From Gordonia lacunae (GTDB taxonomy: Bacteria; Actinomycetota; Actinomycetes; Mycobacteriales; Mycobacteriaceae): 64,000 bases of DNA. Of this stretch, positions 26,254 through 34,665 are shown one piece after another. Position 1 is the first letter of the stretch; each line of letters starts with the position of its first letter. The notes below the pieces were generated by a model. The model was not told the origin of the DNA. It did no database searches and worked only from the letters and a program-made list of their open reading frames with translations. The position numbers and the translations under genes were made by a program. Location of the stretch: contig NZ_NGFO01000008.1 of NCBI RefSeq assembly GCF_002149015.1, forward strand, positions 1-64,000, written 5' to 3'.

Positions 26254-27507
26254 GTGACAACCGGTATCGCCGGACCTCGCTCCGGTCGGGTCGTGGGCAT
26301 CCTGCTGTGCGTGGTCCCGCTCAGCCAGATCCCCCTCGACATCTACACGCCGGCGATGCCCGACATGGTGGCGGACCTCGCGTCCACCTCGACGGCGGTG
26401 CAGGCCACCGTCGCTGCCTACATGGTGGGTCTCGCCGTGGGTTTCATCCCCGTCGGGGTGCTGGCCGACGCCTGGGGACGGAAGCGGGTTCTGACGGTCT
26501 GCATCGGCGTGGTGATCGTCGCGAGCCTCGCCTGTGCGGTTGCGACGACGGTGCCGCTGCTGCTCGGCGCCCGCTTCGTCCAGGGATTGGGCGCGTGCGC
26601 GTGCATGGTCCTCGGCTACGCCATCGCCGCCGACTGCTTCCGCGGCAAGAAGCTCACCTCGGTCGCCGGATTACTCGGCGCCGCATGGGGTCTCGCCCCG
26701 GTCATCGCGCCGGCCGTCGGCGGTGTCCTGGCGCAGTTCCTGTCGTGGCGACTCATCTTCGTCCTCATCGCCACGATGACGGCCGCGGTCGGCGTGCTGG
26801 TCGTCGCAGCTCTGCCCGAGACGCTCGCCCCGGCCGATCGTGTCCCCGTCGCCGTGCGCGCCACGTGGCGGAACTCCGCGTCGATCGCGACCCACCCCGT
26901 CTTCGTCTGCTTCGTCGCCGTCTTCGGCCTGATGGCGGCAGCTCAGCTCGCATTCGGGGTCGCCGGCCCGTTCCTCTATCAGTCGACGCTCGGATTCGCG
27001 CCGGCTGCATACGGTCTGATCGCGCTGTGCGTGGGTGGCGCGAACCTCGTCGGCGAACTGGCGTGCAGCTGGTTCGCCACCCGGACGTCGACGCGCCGGC
27101 TGGCGTACAGCGCCTTCGCCGTGTTCGGCGCGGGAACGGCGGTGATCCTGACGTCGGCACTCACCGTAGGATCCAACGCGTGGGCGCTCACCATCGGCGC
27201 CGCACTCGCCCTGGCCGGATGCGGCATACTGTGCCCACAGATGTACGGCCTCGCGTTGGGACTGTTCACCAAGAATCTCGGGTTGGTCGGTGGAATCGCC
27301 ACCGCCGCCTCCTATCTGATCGTCTCGGCGGCACTCACCCTCGTGGGCGTGCTCCCCGAGACGTCCCCGGCGCCGCTGGGCTGGTTGTACGCCGGGTGCG
27401 GGCTGGCCGGGGTCCTCCTGCTCGGGTGGGCGACCTCCACCCGGCGACGGACCGACGATCAGACCGTCCCGACGGCGCCGAGAACAACTGACCCACAACG
27501 CCTCTGA
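26254..27507 (+). CDS. MFS transporter, Bcr/CflA-like
   Basis: A 417-residue major facilitator superfamily protein with 12 predicted helices. The loop 2-3 motif is GVLADAWGRKRVLT, matching the MFS signature, and the N-terminus SQIPLDIYTPAMPDM is typical of the Bcr/CflA drug-resistance branch. GTG 26254 lies 10 bases after the ABM gene stop. The substrate is not readable; proximity to guanine deaminase suggests a purine or related compound, but the subfamily usually exports drugs. Confidence 0.88.
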   Translation: MTTGIAGPRSGRVVGILLCVVPLSQIPLDIYTPAMPDMVADLASTSTAVQATVAAYMVGLAVGFIPVGVLADAWGRKRVLTVCIGVVIVASLACAVATTVPLLLGARFVQGLGACACMVLGYAIAADCFRGKKLTSVAGLLGAAWGLAPVIAPAVGGVLAQFLSWRLIFVLIATMTAAVGVLVVAALPETLAPADRVPVAVRATWRNSASIATHPVFVCFVAVFGLMAAAQLAFGVAGPFLYQSTLGFAPAAYGLIALCVGGANLVGELACSWFATRTSTRRLAYSAFAVFGAGTAVILTSALTVGSNAWALTIGAALALAGCGILCPQMYGLALGLFTKNLGLVGGIATAASYLIVSAALTLVGVLPETSPAPLGWLYAGCGLAGVLLLGWATSTRRRTDDQTVPTAPRTTDPQRL

Positions 27508-27551
27508 CCTCTCGATAACGACAACCGCAGCACACCAACCGAGGAGCACCG

Positions 27552-28949
27552 ATGACCGACACCGTCCACTACGGACACATCTTCCATCTGGCCGGTAGTC
27601 CGGCTGTCACCGAGGCGGTCGACGCACTCGTCTCGATACCCGACGGGGCACTGGTCGTCGGCGACGACGGCACGATCAAGTTCGCCGGCGAGAAAGCCGA
27701 CCTCCCGGCCGAGTTCGCGTCCGCGGAATCGCACGAGCATCCGAACGGGTATCTCATCCCGGGCTTCGTCGACACCCACATCCACTTCCCGCAGACCTAC
27801 GCCGGCGATTCCTACGGCGGCGGGCAACTACTCGAATGGCTCAATCTCTGCATCTTCCCGTCCGAATCCAAGTTCGCCGACCCCGAATTCGCCCAGGCAG
27901 CTGCGGTCGAGTTCACCAGACGACGGGTCGCCGCGGGGACGACGGCCATGATGGTCTTCGGTTCCGCGTTTCCCCACGCCCAGGATTCCCTGTTCACCGA
28001 GACCCAGAAGGCCGGGCTGCGTATCGTGGCCGGCCGCGGCATCCAGACCGTCGGTGGGGACACCGCCAAACCCCTGCTGACCTCGGAGGAAGAGGCGATC
28101 CGCCTCACCCGGGCCGAGATCGACAAGTGGCACGCCGCCGACACCGGCGACTACCGGACCGCGTTGCTGCACGTCGCGATCGTGCCGCGGTTCTCGCTGT
28201 CGGTGACCACCGAGACGCTGAAGAACCTCGGCGACCTGTACGACGAGTACCGCGACCAGGGTGTCTACGTCCACAGCCACCTCAACGAGAACAACCGTCC
28301 CGGCACCGGAGAGGTGGACACCACCAAGGAGGTCTACCAGGTCGACTCCTACCTCGACACCTACGACGGCAAGTTCCTGCCCGGGTCCCAGGTCGGCGGC
28401 AAGAGTCTGCTCGGTCCGCGGACCATCCTCGCGCATTGCGTGCACTGCCAGGATGCGGAGCTGGCGCGCATGGCCGAGACCGGCACCTCGATCTCGCACT
28501 GCCCCGTGTCCCAGTTGTTCCTCGGCTCGGGCACGATGCCGTGGAAGCGGACCGTCGCGGCGGGTGTGAACATCTCCGCCGGAACCGATTTCGGCGGTGG
28601 CGACGAATGGCTGATCCCGCGCGTGCTCGGGGACGCGTTCAAACAGCACATCACCGAACCCGGAGACGCCGGAGTGTCGATGCACCCGGCCGAGATGCTG
28701 TTCATCGGGACCGTCGGCGGCGCCCGCGCGCTCGACATGGAGGACCGCTTCGGCAACTTCGATGAGGGCAAGGAAGCCGATTTCCTCGTCATCGAACCCG
28801 TCGACGCCCTGAAGTCGACCCTGGACAACGCCGTCCGCTCCGACGATGCCGATCTCGCCCGCGACCAGACCCTGTTCGGCCTGCTGATGGGCCTCCGCGA
28901 ATCATCCATCGCCGAGGTCTATGTCCAGGGACGTCGGGTCACCGTCTGA
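27552..28949 (+). CDS. guaD: Guanine deaminase
   Basis: A 465-residue amidohydrolase that converts guanine to xanthine plus ammonia. Zinc-ligand motifs are GFVDTHIHFPQ near residue 74, YVHSHLNENN near 240 and LAHCVHC near 295, with the catalytic aspartate in SAGTDFGGG near 342. The whole N-terminal segment and length are typical of GuaD. ATG 27552 has GAGGAG upstream. It is flanked on both sides by ABM-domain membrane proteins, an unusual setting. No xanthine dehydrogenase or urate genes are in the window, so the xanthine fate is not shown. Confidence 0.94.
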   Translation: MTDTVHYGHIFHLAGSPAVTEAVDALVSIPDGALVVGDDGTIKFAGEKADLPAEFASAESHEHPNGYLIPGFVDTHIHFPQTYAGDSYGGGQLLEWLNLCIFPSESKFADPEFAQAAAVEFTRRRVAAGTTAMMVFGSAFPHAQDSLFTETQKAGLRIVAGRGIQTVGGDTAKPLLTSEEEAIRLTRAEIDKWHAADTGDYRTALLHVAIVPRFSLSVTTETLKNLGDLYDEYRDQGVYVHSHLNENNRPGTGEVDTTKEVYQVDSYLDTYDGKFLPGSQVGGKSLLGPRTILAHCVHCQDAELARMAETGTSISHCPVSQLFLGSGTMPWKRTVAAGVNISAGTDFGGGDEWLIPRVLGDAFKQHITEPGDAGVSMHPAEMLFIGTVGGARALDMEDRFGNFDEGKEADFLVIEPVDALKSTLDNAVRSDDADLARDQTLFGLLMGLRESSIAEVYVQGRRVTV

Positions 28950-29038
28950 CCGGCCGCCAGAACCCATCCCGGCAGGACACGACGATCGTCACCGCACACG
29001 ACGCCACCGACACCGCAGGCACCACCGCGATCATCGCG

Positions 29039-29968
29039 GTGTCGGTGTTCCACGCCGCCACCGGCGATTTCGCGGAGTGGGCCGCGACTCTCGCCGCCTC
29101 GGCCAGCGACTCCGACGGCTGTCTGGGTGTCGCGATCTCGGTGGTGACCGACGGGCATTTCGATCCGGCGGTCGCGACCACATTCGTCGACGAGGACGCC
29201 CTGGACCGGTGGCTCGCCGGTCCGCGCCACCGTGCGGCGCTCGAGGCCGGACGAGCGCTTGGCTGGCTACCGGCGACGCCCGTTCTCGAGCTCGTCGACG
29301 GTCAGTCGCCCCCGCCCGGTGTCGGCGCGTTCCGGCACGACATCGTCGCCGGCGCAGTCGGCGACTTCGTCGCCGCCCAGCACGTGTTGACCGATGCGGC
29401 AAGCGACTTCGGCGGCTACGAGGGCACCGCGTTGTTCGTCGACGACCAACACGAGACGTCGCTGTCGGTGTTGCGGTTCCGCACAGACCGGCAGCTGGCG
29501 GCCTGGGTGTCGTCGAGCCGACGCAGTGAAGCGCTGGCCGGGCTGCGGTCGAGCCTCACGCACGATTTCGAGACGATGGCCAGCACGACCGCCTTCGGCA
29601 CCACCGTGCGCACCGACCGCGGCCGGATACTGCAGACGCCGAACTGGAAGTCGGCGATGATGGTGCTGCTCGTGCTGTACCCGACGGTGATGACACTCTC
29701 GAGGTTTCTCGGCCCGACACTCGACCGCTTCGGCGCGGAGCCGTGGCTGGCGTTGTGGCTGAGTCAGGTGGTCAGCGTCTCCCTCATGCAGTGGTGGCTG
29801 ATGCCGTGGGCGTCACGCCCCTTCCGGCGATTCCTCGACCCGGTCGACGGAAACAACTGGCGCAGCAACATCGTGGGGGCGGGCGCGGTCCTGCTCCTCT
29901 ACCTGGTGTGCCTGACGGTGTTCGCCAACGTCACATGGCTGCAGTTCTGGGACTATGCCGACGCCTGA
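29039..29968 (+). CDS. Tandem ABM-domain membrane protein (paralogue 2)
   Basis: A 309-residue protein with the same plan as the product of 25248-26243: two ABM-like domains and C-terminal hydrophobic segments (MMVLLVLYPTVMTLSRFLG; AVLLLYLVCLTVFANVTWLQ). The first domain is less regular and several W/F positions of the paralogue are changed. GTG 29039 is the first ordinary start in frame, yet comparison with paralogue 1 shows about five residues of the first strand (TAIIA) encoded just upstream. No ATG, GTG or TTG is in frame between the guaD stop and 29039; CTG 28946 or ATC 28985 would be needed for a longer form. The start is therefore uncertain. Confidence 0.75.
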   Translation: MSVFHAATGDFAEWAATLAASASDSDGCLGVAISVVTDGHFDPAVATTFVDEDALDRWLAGPRHRAALEAGRALGWLPATPVLELVDGQSPPPGVGAFRHDIVAGAVGDFVAAQHVLTDAASDFGGYEGTALFVDDQHETSLSVLRFRTDRQLAAWVSSSRRSEALAGLRSSLTHDFETMASTTAFGTTVRTDRGRILQTPNWKSAMMVLLVLYPTVMTLSRFLGPTLDRFGAEPWLALWLSQVVSVSLMQWWLMPWASRPFRRFLDPVDGNNWRSNIVGAGAVLLLYLVCLTVFANVTWLQFWDYADA

Positions 29969-29976
29969 GTGCTGAG

Positions 29977-30384
29977 TCATCCGATGATTCCGTCCACATA
30001 GACCCATCGGCCCTCGAATCGGGTGAAACGACTGCGCTCGTGCAGGGAACCCCGCTCCGGGCCTCGTCGGTACAACGCGGTGAAGGTCACCTCTCCCTCG
30101 GCGTCGAAGGGCGACCCGGCGGCAGTCGACTCGATGTCGAGGCGATACCAGCGCACCGACTCGTCCAGATCCAGTGCGTCGGGACGGGTGTCAGGATGCC
30201 AGCTGACGAGAAGGTGGTTCCGATCGCCGAGCGCGAAAGCGGTGAAACGCGAACGCATCAACGCCTCGGCCGTGGGTGCGGCACGCTCACCGGCGAGAAC
30301 GGGTCCGCAGCAGTCGCCGAGGACGAGACCCGACAGACACGGGCACCTCGCGGAGACGTCTCGGTTTGCCGATTCACTGGTCAC
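29977..30384 (-). CDS. YchJ-family (UPF0225) protein
   Basis: A 135-residue YchJ-like protein. Its N-terminal metal-binding motif of the SEC-C type is ARCPCLSGLVLGDCCGPVL, and the core contains AEALMRSRFTAFALGDRNHLLVSWHPDTR, ending near WVYVDGIIG. The function is unproven. GTG 30384 is preceded by TATGAT at 30396-30391 with six bases between, so a leaderless message is likely; GGGAGG abuts the codon and is badly placed for a ribosome site. It converges with the ABM gene and diverges from dodecin. Confidence 0.87.
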   Translation of the reverse strand: MTSESANRDVSARCPCLSGLVLGDCCGPVLAGERAAPTAEALMRSRFTAFALGDRNHLLVSWHPDTRPDALDLDESVRWYRLDIESTAAGSPFDAEGEVTFTALYRRGPERGSLHERSRFTRFEGRWVYVDGIIG

Positions 30385-30390
30385 CTCCCG

Positions 30391-30396
30391 ATCATA
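30391..30396 (-). promoter_or_regulatory. -10 box (TATGAT) of the YchJ-like gene
   Basis: ATCATA on the plus strand reads TATGAT on the minus strand, a near-consensus -10 hexamer six bases before the GTG start. No clear -35 is seen. Confidence 0.55.
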
Positions 30397-30478
30397 GGGG
30401 TAGACAGGAGGAGCGGCCGTCCGCGCTGCGGACCCCCGCACCCCACGCCCGAAGGTTCTCACGATTGGAGCGGTTCCC

Positions 30479-30706
30479 TTGTCGGACAACGTGTATCGAG
30501 TCATCGAAGTGGTCGGTTCCTCGGCCTCCGGCACCGACGACGCCATCCGGAACGCGATCGCCCGGGCCTCGGCGACCGTCAATCATCTCGACTGGTTCGA
30601 GGTCACCGAGACCCGCGGCCACATCGAAGACGGCCAGATCGCCCACTTCCAGGTGACGCTGAAGGTCGGCTTCAAGATCGAGGGGTCCGGCGACGCGACA
30701 CCGTGA
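30479..30706 (+). CDS. Dodecin
   Basis: A 75-residue flavin-binding storage/buffer protein. The family-typical start is YRVIEVVGSSASGTDDAI, with DWFEVTETRG in the middle (the tryptophan that stacks on flavin) and FQVTLKVGFKIE at the end. TTG at 30479 is the start, with GGAG nine bases upstream; no ATG or GTG gives the whole first strand. Dodecins assemble as hollow dodecamers that bind FMN or riboflavin. It is next to a convergent hydrolase gene. Confidence 0.92.
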   Translation: MSDNVYRVIEVVGSSASGTDDAIRNAIARASATVNHLDWFEVTETRGHIEDGQIAHFQVTLKVGFKIEGSGDATP

Positions 30707-30723
30707 TCGTCACGGCGCGTTCC

Positions 30724-31614
30724 TCACGGCCCGGATCTCGCCGCAGTGAGGAACGCGCCGATCTCGGCGGCAACGGTCCGCGGGTCGTCGAGCATGGGCA
30801 GGACCGCGGCGCCCGGCATCGGGACGTACCGACCGCGGGGTAGGAGTTCGGCGAGCCGCGGCCCGTGGGCGGGCGGCATCACGCGATTGTCGGGCGACCA
30901 CAGTACGAGGGCCTCACCGTCGAAGCCGGACAATGCCTCGGTCCGGCGGATGAGTTCCGCAGCATCGAAATCGGTCGTGGTGTACTTCGTGACGTCGCGG
31001 CGGATCCGGGGGTCGGTCAGCACCGGAGCCGTCCAACGCCGCATCTGGTCCGCGTCGACCGGGCCGTTGACCATCCAGCCCCACAACAGGGGCAGCCGCC
31101 GCAACCACCCGATGCGCAACTGCCATGCGGCCAGAGATATCCCGCCGGGCAGACGCGTGGCGAGTGTTGCCATCTTCCCGGGCAGTCCAGGCGGGAAGTT
31201 GTCGAATGCCTCACACGGCAGGATGATCAGCCGACCGACTCGCTGATCGAGGCCGAGCGCGGTGAGGAAAAGCGCCCCGCCCCAGTCCGAATGGACGAGC
31301 GTCACGTCATCGACATCGAGCGCCTCGAGGACTTCGGCGACGAGCCGCACCATGCCGTCGAGCGTCAGGTCGGCGTCGGCGTCGAGGGGGACCCGATGCG
31401 ACCCCAGTGGCAGGACCGGTCGGATGTACCGGAACCCATTGGGCAGCAACGGGATCACCGCATCCCACACTTCGTGGTCCATGAGCAGGCCATGCAACAT
31501 CACGACCGCCGGTCCGGCGCCGTCGTCCGCGTATTCGATGACCCCGGTCGGCGTGTCGACGCGTTTCATCGTCGTCAACCGATCCGCTCTCGTCGTGTGG
31601 TCGTCGTGTCTCAT
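30724..31614 (-). CDS. Alpha/beta-fold hydrolase
   Basis: A 296-residue alpha/beta hydrolase. The oxyanion strand VVMLHGLLMDHEVW lies near residue 38. The nucleophile-elbow position reads LVHSDWGG near 108, where aspartate follows His-Ser, the arrangement seen in haloalkane dehalogenases (HxDWGG). A catalytic acid and a histidine (MPGAAVLPMLDDP) are less clear, so the end of the triad is not settled. ATG 31614 has AAGGAG at six bases. It is divergent from a TetR gene with a shared 96-bp region, so it is probably regulated by it. The exact substrate is unknown; haloalkane dehalogenase-like or esterase activity are both possible. Confidence 0.82.
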   Translation of the reverse strand: MRHDDHTTRADRLTTMKRVDTPTGVIEYADDGAGPAVVMLHGLLMDHEVWDAVIPLLPNGFRYIRPVLPLGSHRVPLDADADLTLDGMVRLVAEVLEALDVDDVTLVHSDWGGALFLTALGLDQRVGRLIILPCEAFDNFPPGLPGKMATLATRLPGGISLAAWQLRIGWLRRLPLLWGWMVNGPVDADQMRRWTAPVLTDPRIRRDVTKYTTTDFDAAELIRRTEALSGFDGEALVLWSPDNRVMPPAHGPRLAELLPRGRYVPMPGAAVLPMLDDPRTVAAEIGAFLTAARSGP

Positions 31615-31675
31615 GCCGATCTCCTTCAGTGGGATGCCGAGCGTGGGATACCCGGGCGTGCAGGTGCCCGAGGTG

Positions 31676-31709
31676 TCTAGAACGATCACTCTAGAACAGA
31701 TGCTCTAGG
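31676..31709. promoter_or_regulatory. Operator-like TCTAGA repeats between hydrolase and tetR
   Basis: TCTAGA at 31676-31681 and 31690-31695, and TCTAGG at 31704-31709, fall exactly 14 bp apart and finish at the tetR start codon. TCTAGA is itself palindromic, so the set can be read as overlapping dyads. The divergent hydrolase/TetR layout points to autoregulation. Confidence 0.6.
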
Positions 31710-32324
31710 ATGGCCAGGGTGAAGACGGATGAACGCATCGTGGTGGCGATGACCGAGCTACTTCGCAGGCAGGGGTATGCCGCGACCGGGATCAAACAGG
31801 TCGTCGACGCGGCCGAGGCACCGATCGGATCGATCTATCACCACTTCAGCGGCGGCAAGCGCGACGTCGCGGCGGCGGCGTTGCGACAGTCCGGCGCGGC
31901 ATACGGCGAGCTCGTCGGGATGTTGCTGGCCCCCTACGACGACATCGCCGCAGGGATCGAGGCGGCTTTCTCCTCGGCGGCGGACACCATCGCCGAGAGT
32001 GATTGGCTCAACATGTGTCCCGTCACGACCGTCGCCGGCGAGGTCGCCGACACCGAGCCGGCGCTCCGGGCGGTCGCCGCGGAGATGATCGACGGATGGG
32101 TGGCGCTGGGTACGGCGTTGTATCGAGATCGCGGATTGCCCGAAGCGGATGCCCACGCTCTGATCCTCGCTGTGGTGGCAGCGCTCGAGGGCGCCTTCAT
32201 CCTCGCTCGCACGCAGCGGTCGACGGCGCCGATCCTCGCTGCCGGTCGGGCGATGGGCGCCTACGCGAGGTCGCTGACGATCGGCCCGGAGAACATGGGG
32301 TCCACCGTCGGCGCGCCCGCCTGA
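31710..32324 (+). CDS. TetR-family regulator
   Basis: A 204-residue TetR regulator. The DNA-binding helix-turn-helix is at about 24-50 (ATGIKQVVDAAEAPIGSIYHHF), followed by a helical effector domain with the LmrA/YxaF-like segment DWLNMCPVTTVAGEVADTEP. That type commonly controls divergently encoded enzymes or efflux systems. ATG 31710 directly abuts the TCTAGG repeat, so the leader is short or absent. The likely target is the divergent hydrolase. Confidence 0.9.
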   Translation: MARVKTDERIVVAMTELLRRQGYAATGIKQVVDAAEAPIGSIYHHFSGGKRDVAAAALRQSGAAYGELVGMLLAPYDDIAAGIEAAFSSAADTIAESDWLNMCPVTTVAGEVADTEPALRAVAAEMIDGWVALGTALYRDRGLPEADAHALILAVVAALEGAFILARTQRSTAPILAAGRAMGAYARSLTIGPENMGSTVGAPA

Positions 32325-32452
32325 TCCGCCGATATCGGACGGCCCGCGCGATGCCTGGCACGGTGCGCGTTCGGCATGCGCCGCCACGGAACCGAACCTA
32401 GACTTCGGGGGACCATGACGCGCGATCAATCCCCTGCCGGCCGGGGCATCCG

Positions 32453-33862
32453 ATGAGGTACAGCCAGACCATCGCCGGCACCACCCATGAGTTCGACGGC
32501 CTCGTCGAACTCATGGCGAAGGCCACCCCACGCCGGTCCGGCGACGAGCTCGCCGGTTGCGCCGCGGACTCCGATGCCGAACGCGCAGCTGCCGCATGGC
32601 AACTCGCAGATGTACCGCTCAGTCGCTTTCTCGACGAGCCCCTGGTGCCGTACGAATCCGACGAGGTGACCCGGCTCATCGTCGACACCCATGACCGGAC
32701 CGCGTTCACCGAGATCGCCCACCTGACCGTCGGCGGGTTCCGCGACTGGCTGCTGGAGATCGCGTCCCGTTCCGACGCCGGCGAACGGCTCGCCCGCGTC
32801 GGCGCCGGACTGACCCCGGAGATGGTGGCCGCGGCGTCGAAGATCATGCGGAACCAGGACCTGATCCTGGTCGCGGCGGCAGCCCGGGTGACGTCGGCCT
32901 TTCGCACGACCATCGGACTGCCCGGCCGGATCGCCACACGCCTGCAACCCAACCACCCGACCGATGATCCGCGCGGCATCGCCGCGGCAACCCTCGACGG
33001 TCTTCTGATGGGGTGTGGCGACGCCGTCATCGGAATCAACCCGGCGTCGGACTCGCCGCGCGCGACGGCAGATCTCCTGCACATGCTCGACGACATCCGA
33101 CAGCGTTTCGAGATCCCGATGCAGTCGTGCGTGCTGTCGCACGTCACGACCACCGTCGACCTCATCGAGCGGGGGGTGCCTGTCGATCTCGTGTTCCAGT
33201 CGATCGCGGGCACCGAGGGCGCGAACAAGGGGTTCGGGGTGACGCTGGATATCCTGCGCGAGGCCGACGAGGCGGGACGTTCGCTGGGTCGCGGGACCGT
33301 CGGCGACAACGTGATGTACCTGGAAACCGGTCAGGGATCGGCACTGTCGGCCGGCGCGCACCTCGGGACCGGTGGCAAACCGGTCGATCAGCAGACCCTG
33401 GAAACGCGCGCGTACGCGGTGGCACGGTTGTTGAGACCACTACTGATCAACACCGTGGTGGGCTTCATCGGACCCGAGTATCTCTACGACGGCAAACAGA
33501 TCATCCGTGCCGGACTCGAAGATCATTTCTGCGGCAAGCTTCTCGGACTGCCGATGGGTGTCGACGTGTGCTACACGAACCACGCCGAGGCCGACCAGGA
33601 CGACATGGACACGCTCCTGACACTGCTCGGCGTCGCCGGCGCCGCGTTCGTCATCGCCGTCCCCGGAGCCGACGACGTCATGCTCGGCTATCAGAGCCTG
33701 TCGTTCCACGACGCGCTCTACGTGCGGGAGGCGCTCGGACTGCGACCGGCCCCCGAGTTCGAGTCCTGGCTGGCGCGTCTCGGCATGGCGGACGGTGGCG
33801 GGCGCATCCTACCGGTGGATCCGGGCGAGTCTCCCCTCTTGCCCCTGGCAGCCGGCCGATGA
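32453..33862 (+). CDS. eutB: Ethanolamine ammonia-lyase, heavy chain
   Basis: A 469-residue large subunit of the adenosylcobalamin-dependent ethanolamine ammonia-lyase, which splits ethanolamine into acetaldehyde and ammonia. Recognisable segments include LTPEMVAAASKIMRNQDLI near residue 118, GLPGRIATRLQPNHPTDDP, ETGQGSALSAGAHLG near 290, and VGFIGPEYLYDG. It overlaps eutC by ATGA. No microcompartment shell, reactivase (EutA) or permease gene is next to it, so the enzyme works as the cytosolic minimal type seen in several actinobacteria. Confidence 0.95.
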   Translation: MRYSQTIAGTTHEFDGLVELMAKATPRRSGDELAGCAADSDAERAAAAWQLADVPLSRFLDEPLVPYESDEVTRLIVDTHDRTAFTEIAHLTVGGFRDWLLEIASRSDAGERLARVGAGLTPEMVAAASKIMRNQDLILVAAAARVTSAFRTTIGLPGRIATRLQPNHPTDDPRGIAAATLDGLLMGCGDAVIGINPASDSPRATADLLHMLDDIRQRFEIPMQSCVLSHVTTTVDLIERGVPVDLVFQSIAGTEGANKGFGVTLDILREADEAGRSLGRGTVGDNVMYLETGQGSALSAGAHLGTGGKPVDQQTLETRAYAVARLLRPLLINTVVGFIGPEYLYDGKQIIRAGLEDHFCGKLLGLPMGVDVCYTNHAEADQDDMDTLLTLLGVAGAAFVIAVPGADDVMLGYQSLSFHDALYVREALGLRPAPEFESWLARLGMADGGGRILPVDPGESPLLPLAAGR

Positions 33863-34665
33863 CACCGGCCGAGCCCGCAGCGGCGGGCGATCAGACTCCG
33901 CAACCCGACCCCTGGGCCGAACTGCGCCGGAGCACTCAAGCCCGGATCGGCCTCGGTCGCGCGGGTAAGTCGCTGCCGTCGCGACGGGTGCTCGAGTTCC
34001 AGGCCGCCCATGCCGCCGCCCGCGACGCCGTCCACGACCCGCTCGACGTCGCAGGGTTCGTACGATCGATCGGCGAACTCGACCTCGAACCCCCGATCGT
34101 CGTCACCAGCCGCGCAGCGACCCGCAGCGAGTACCTCCGCCGGCCCGACCTCGGTCGGATGCCCGACGATCTGTCGCAGATCCCGCGGGCCGACGCCGAG
34201 ATCGGGATGGTGCTGGCCGACGGGCTGTCACCCCGGGCTCTCACCGATCACGGCCACGGACTCGTCGCGGCCCTTCTCCGCCGATTCGACGGCCGATACT
34301 CGATCGCACCGCCGGTCATCGCGACCGAGGCTCGCGTCGCCCTCGGCGATCACATAGGCGAGGCGCTCGGCGTCACCACCCTCATCGTGATCATCGGCGA
34401 GCGCCCCGGCCTCTCGGTCGCCGACAGTCTGGGGATCTACCTCACCCATCTCCCACGACCGGGACGCGCCGACTCCGACCGGAACTGCATCTCCAACATC
34501 CACCCGCCCGACGGGCTGCACTACGACGTCGCCGCACGGACGACGGCCTCGCTCATCGACGGCGCCCGGAAACTCGGACGGTCCGGGGTCGCACTGAAAG
34601 ACATGTCGCGCACGGACGCACTCGAGCAGATCGACGACGCGGAGGCACTCGCGCAGGAGTCGTGA
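33859..34665 (+). CDS. eutC: Ethanolamine ammonia-lyase, light chain
   Basis: A 268-residue small subunit that with EutB forms the B12-binding enzyme. Visible motifs are DPWAELRRSTQARIGLGRAG near the start, VTSRAATRSEYLRRPDLGR, IGERPGLSVADSLGIYLTH near 195, and DRNCISNIHPPDGLHY near 215. ATG 33859 overlaps the eutB stop. The gene ends at the edge of a large repeat block (34666 onward) that may limit readthrough. Confidence 0.95.
   Translation: MTPAEPAAAGDQTPQPDPWAELRRSTQARIGLGRAGKSLPSRRVLEFQAAHAAARDAVHDPLDVAGFVRSIGELDLEPPIVVTSRAATRSEYLRRPDLGRMPDDLSQIPRADAEIGMVLADGLSPRALTDHGHGLVAALLRRFDGRYSIAPPVIATEARVALGDHIGEALGVTTLIVIIGERPGLSVADSLGIYLTHLPRPGRADSDRNCISNIHPPDGLHYDVAARTTASLIDGARKLGRSGVALKDMSRTDALEQIDDAEALAQES

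Noticed and set aside
28921..29529. Frame beginning ATG 28921 as alternate start of the second ABM gene
   Set aside because: It is in another frame and translates to Arg/His-rich sequence with no ABM features.
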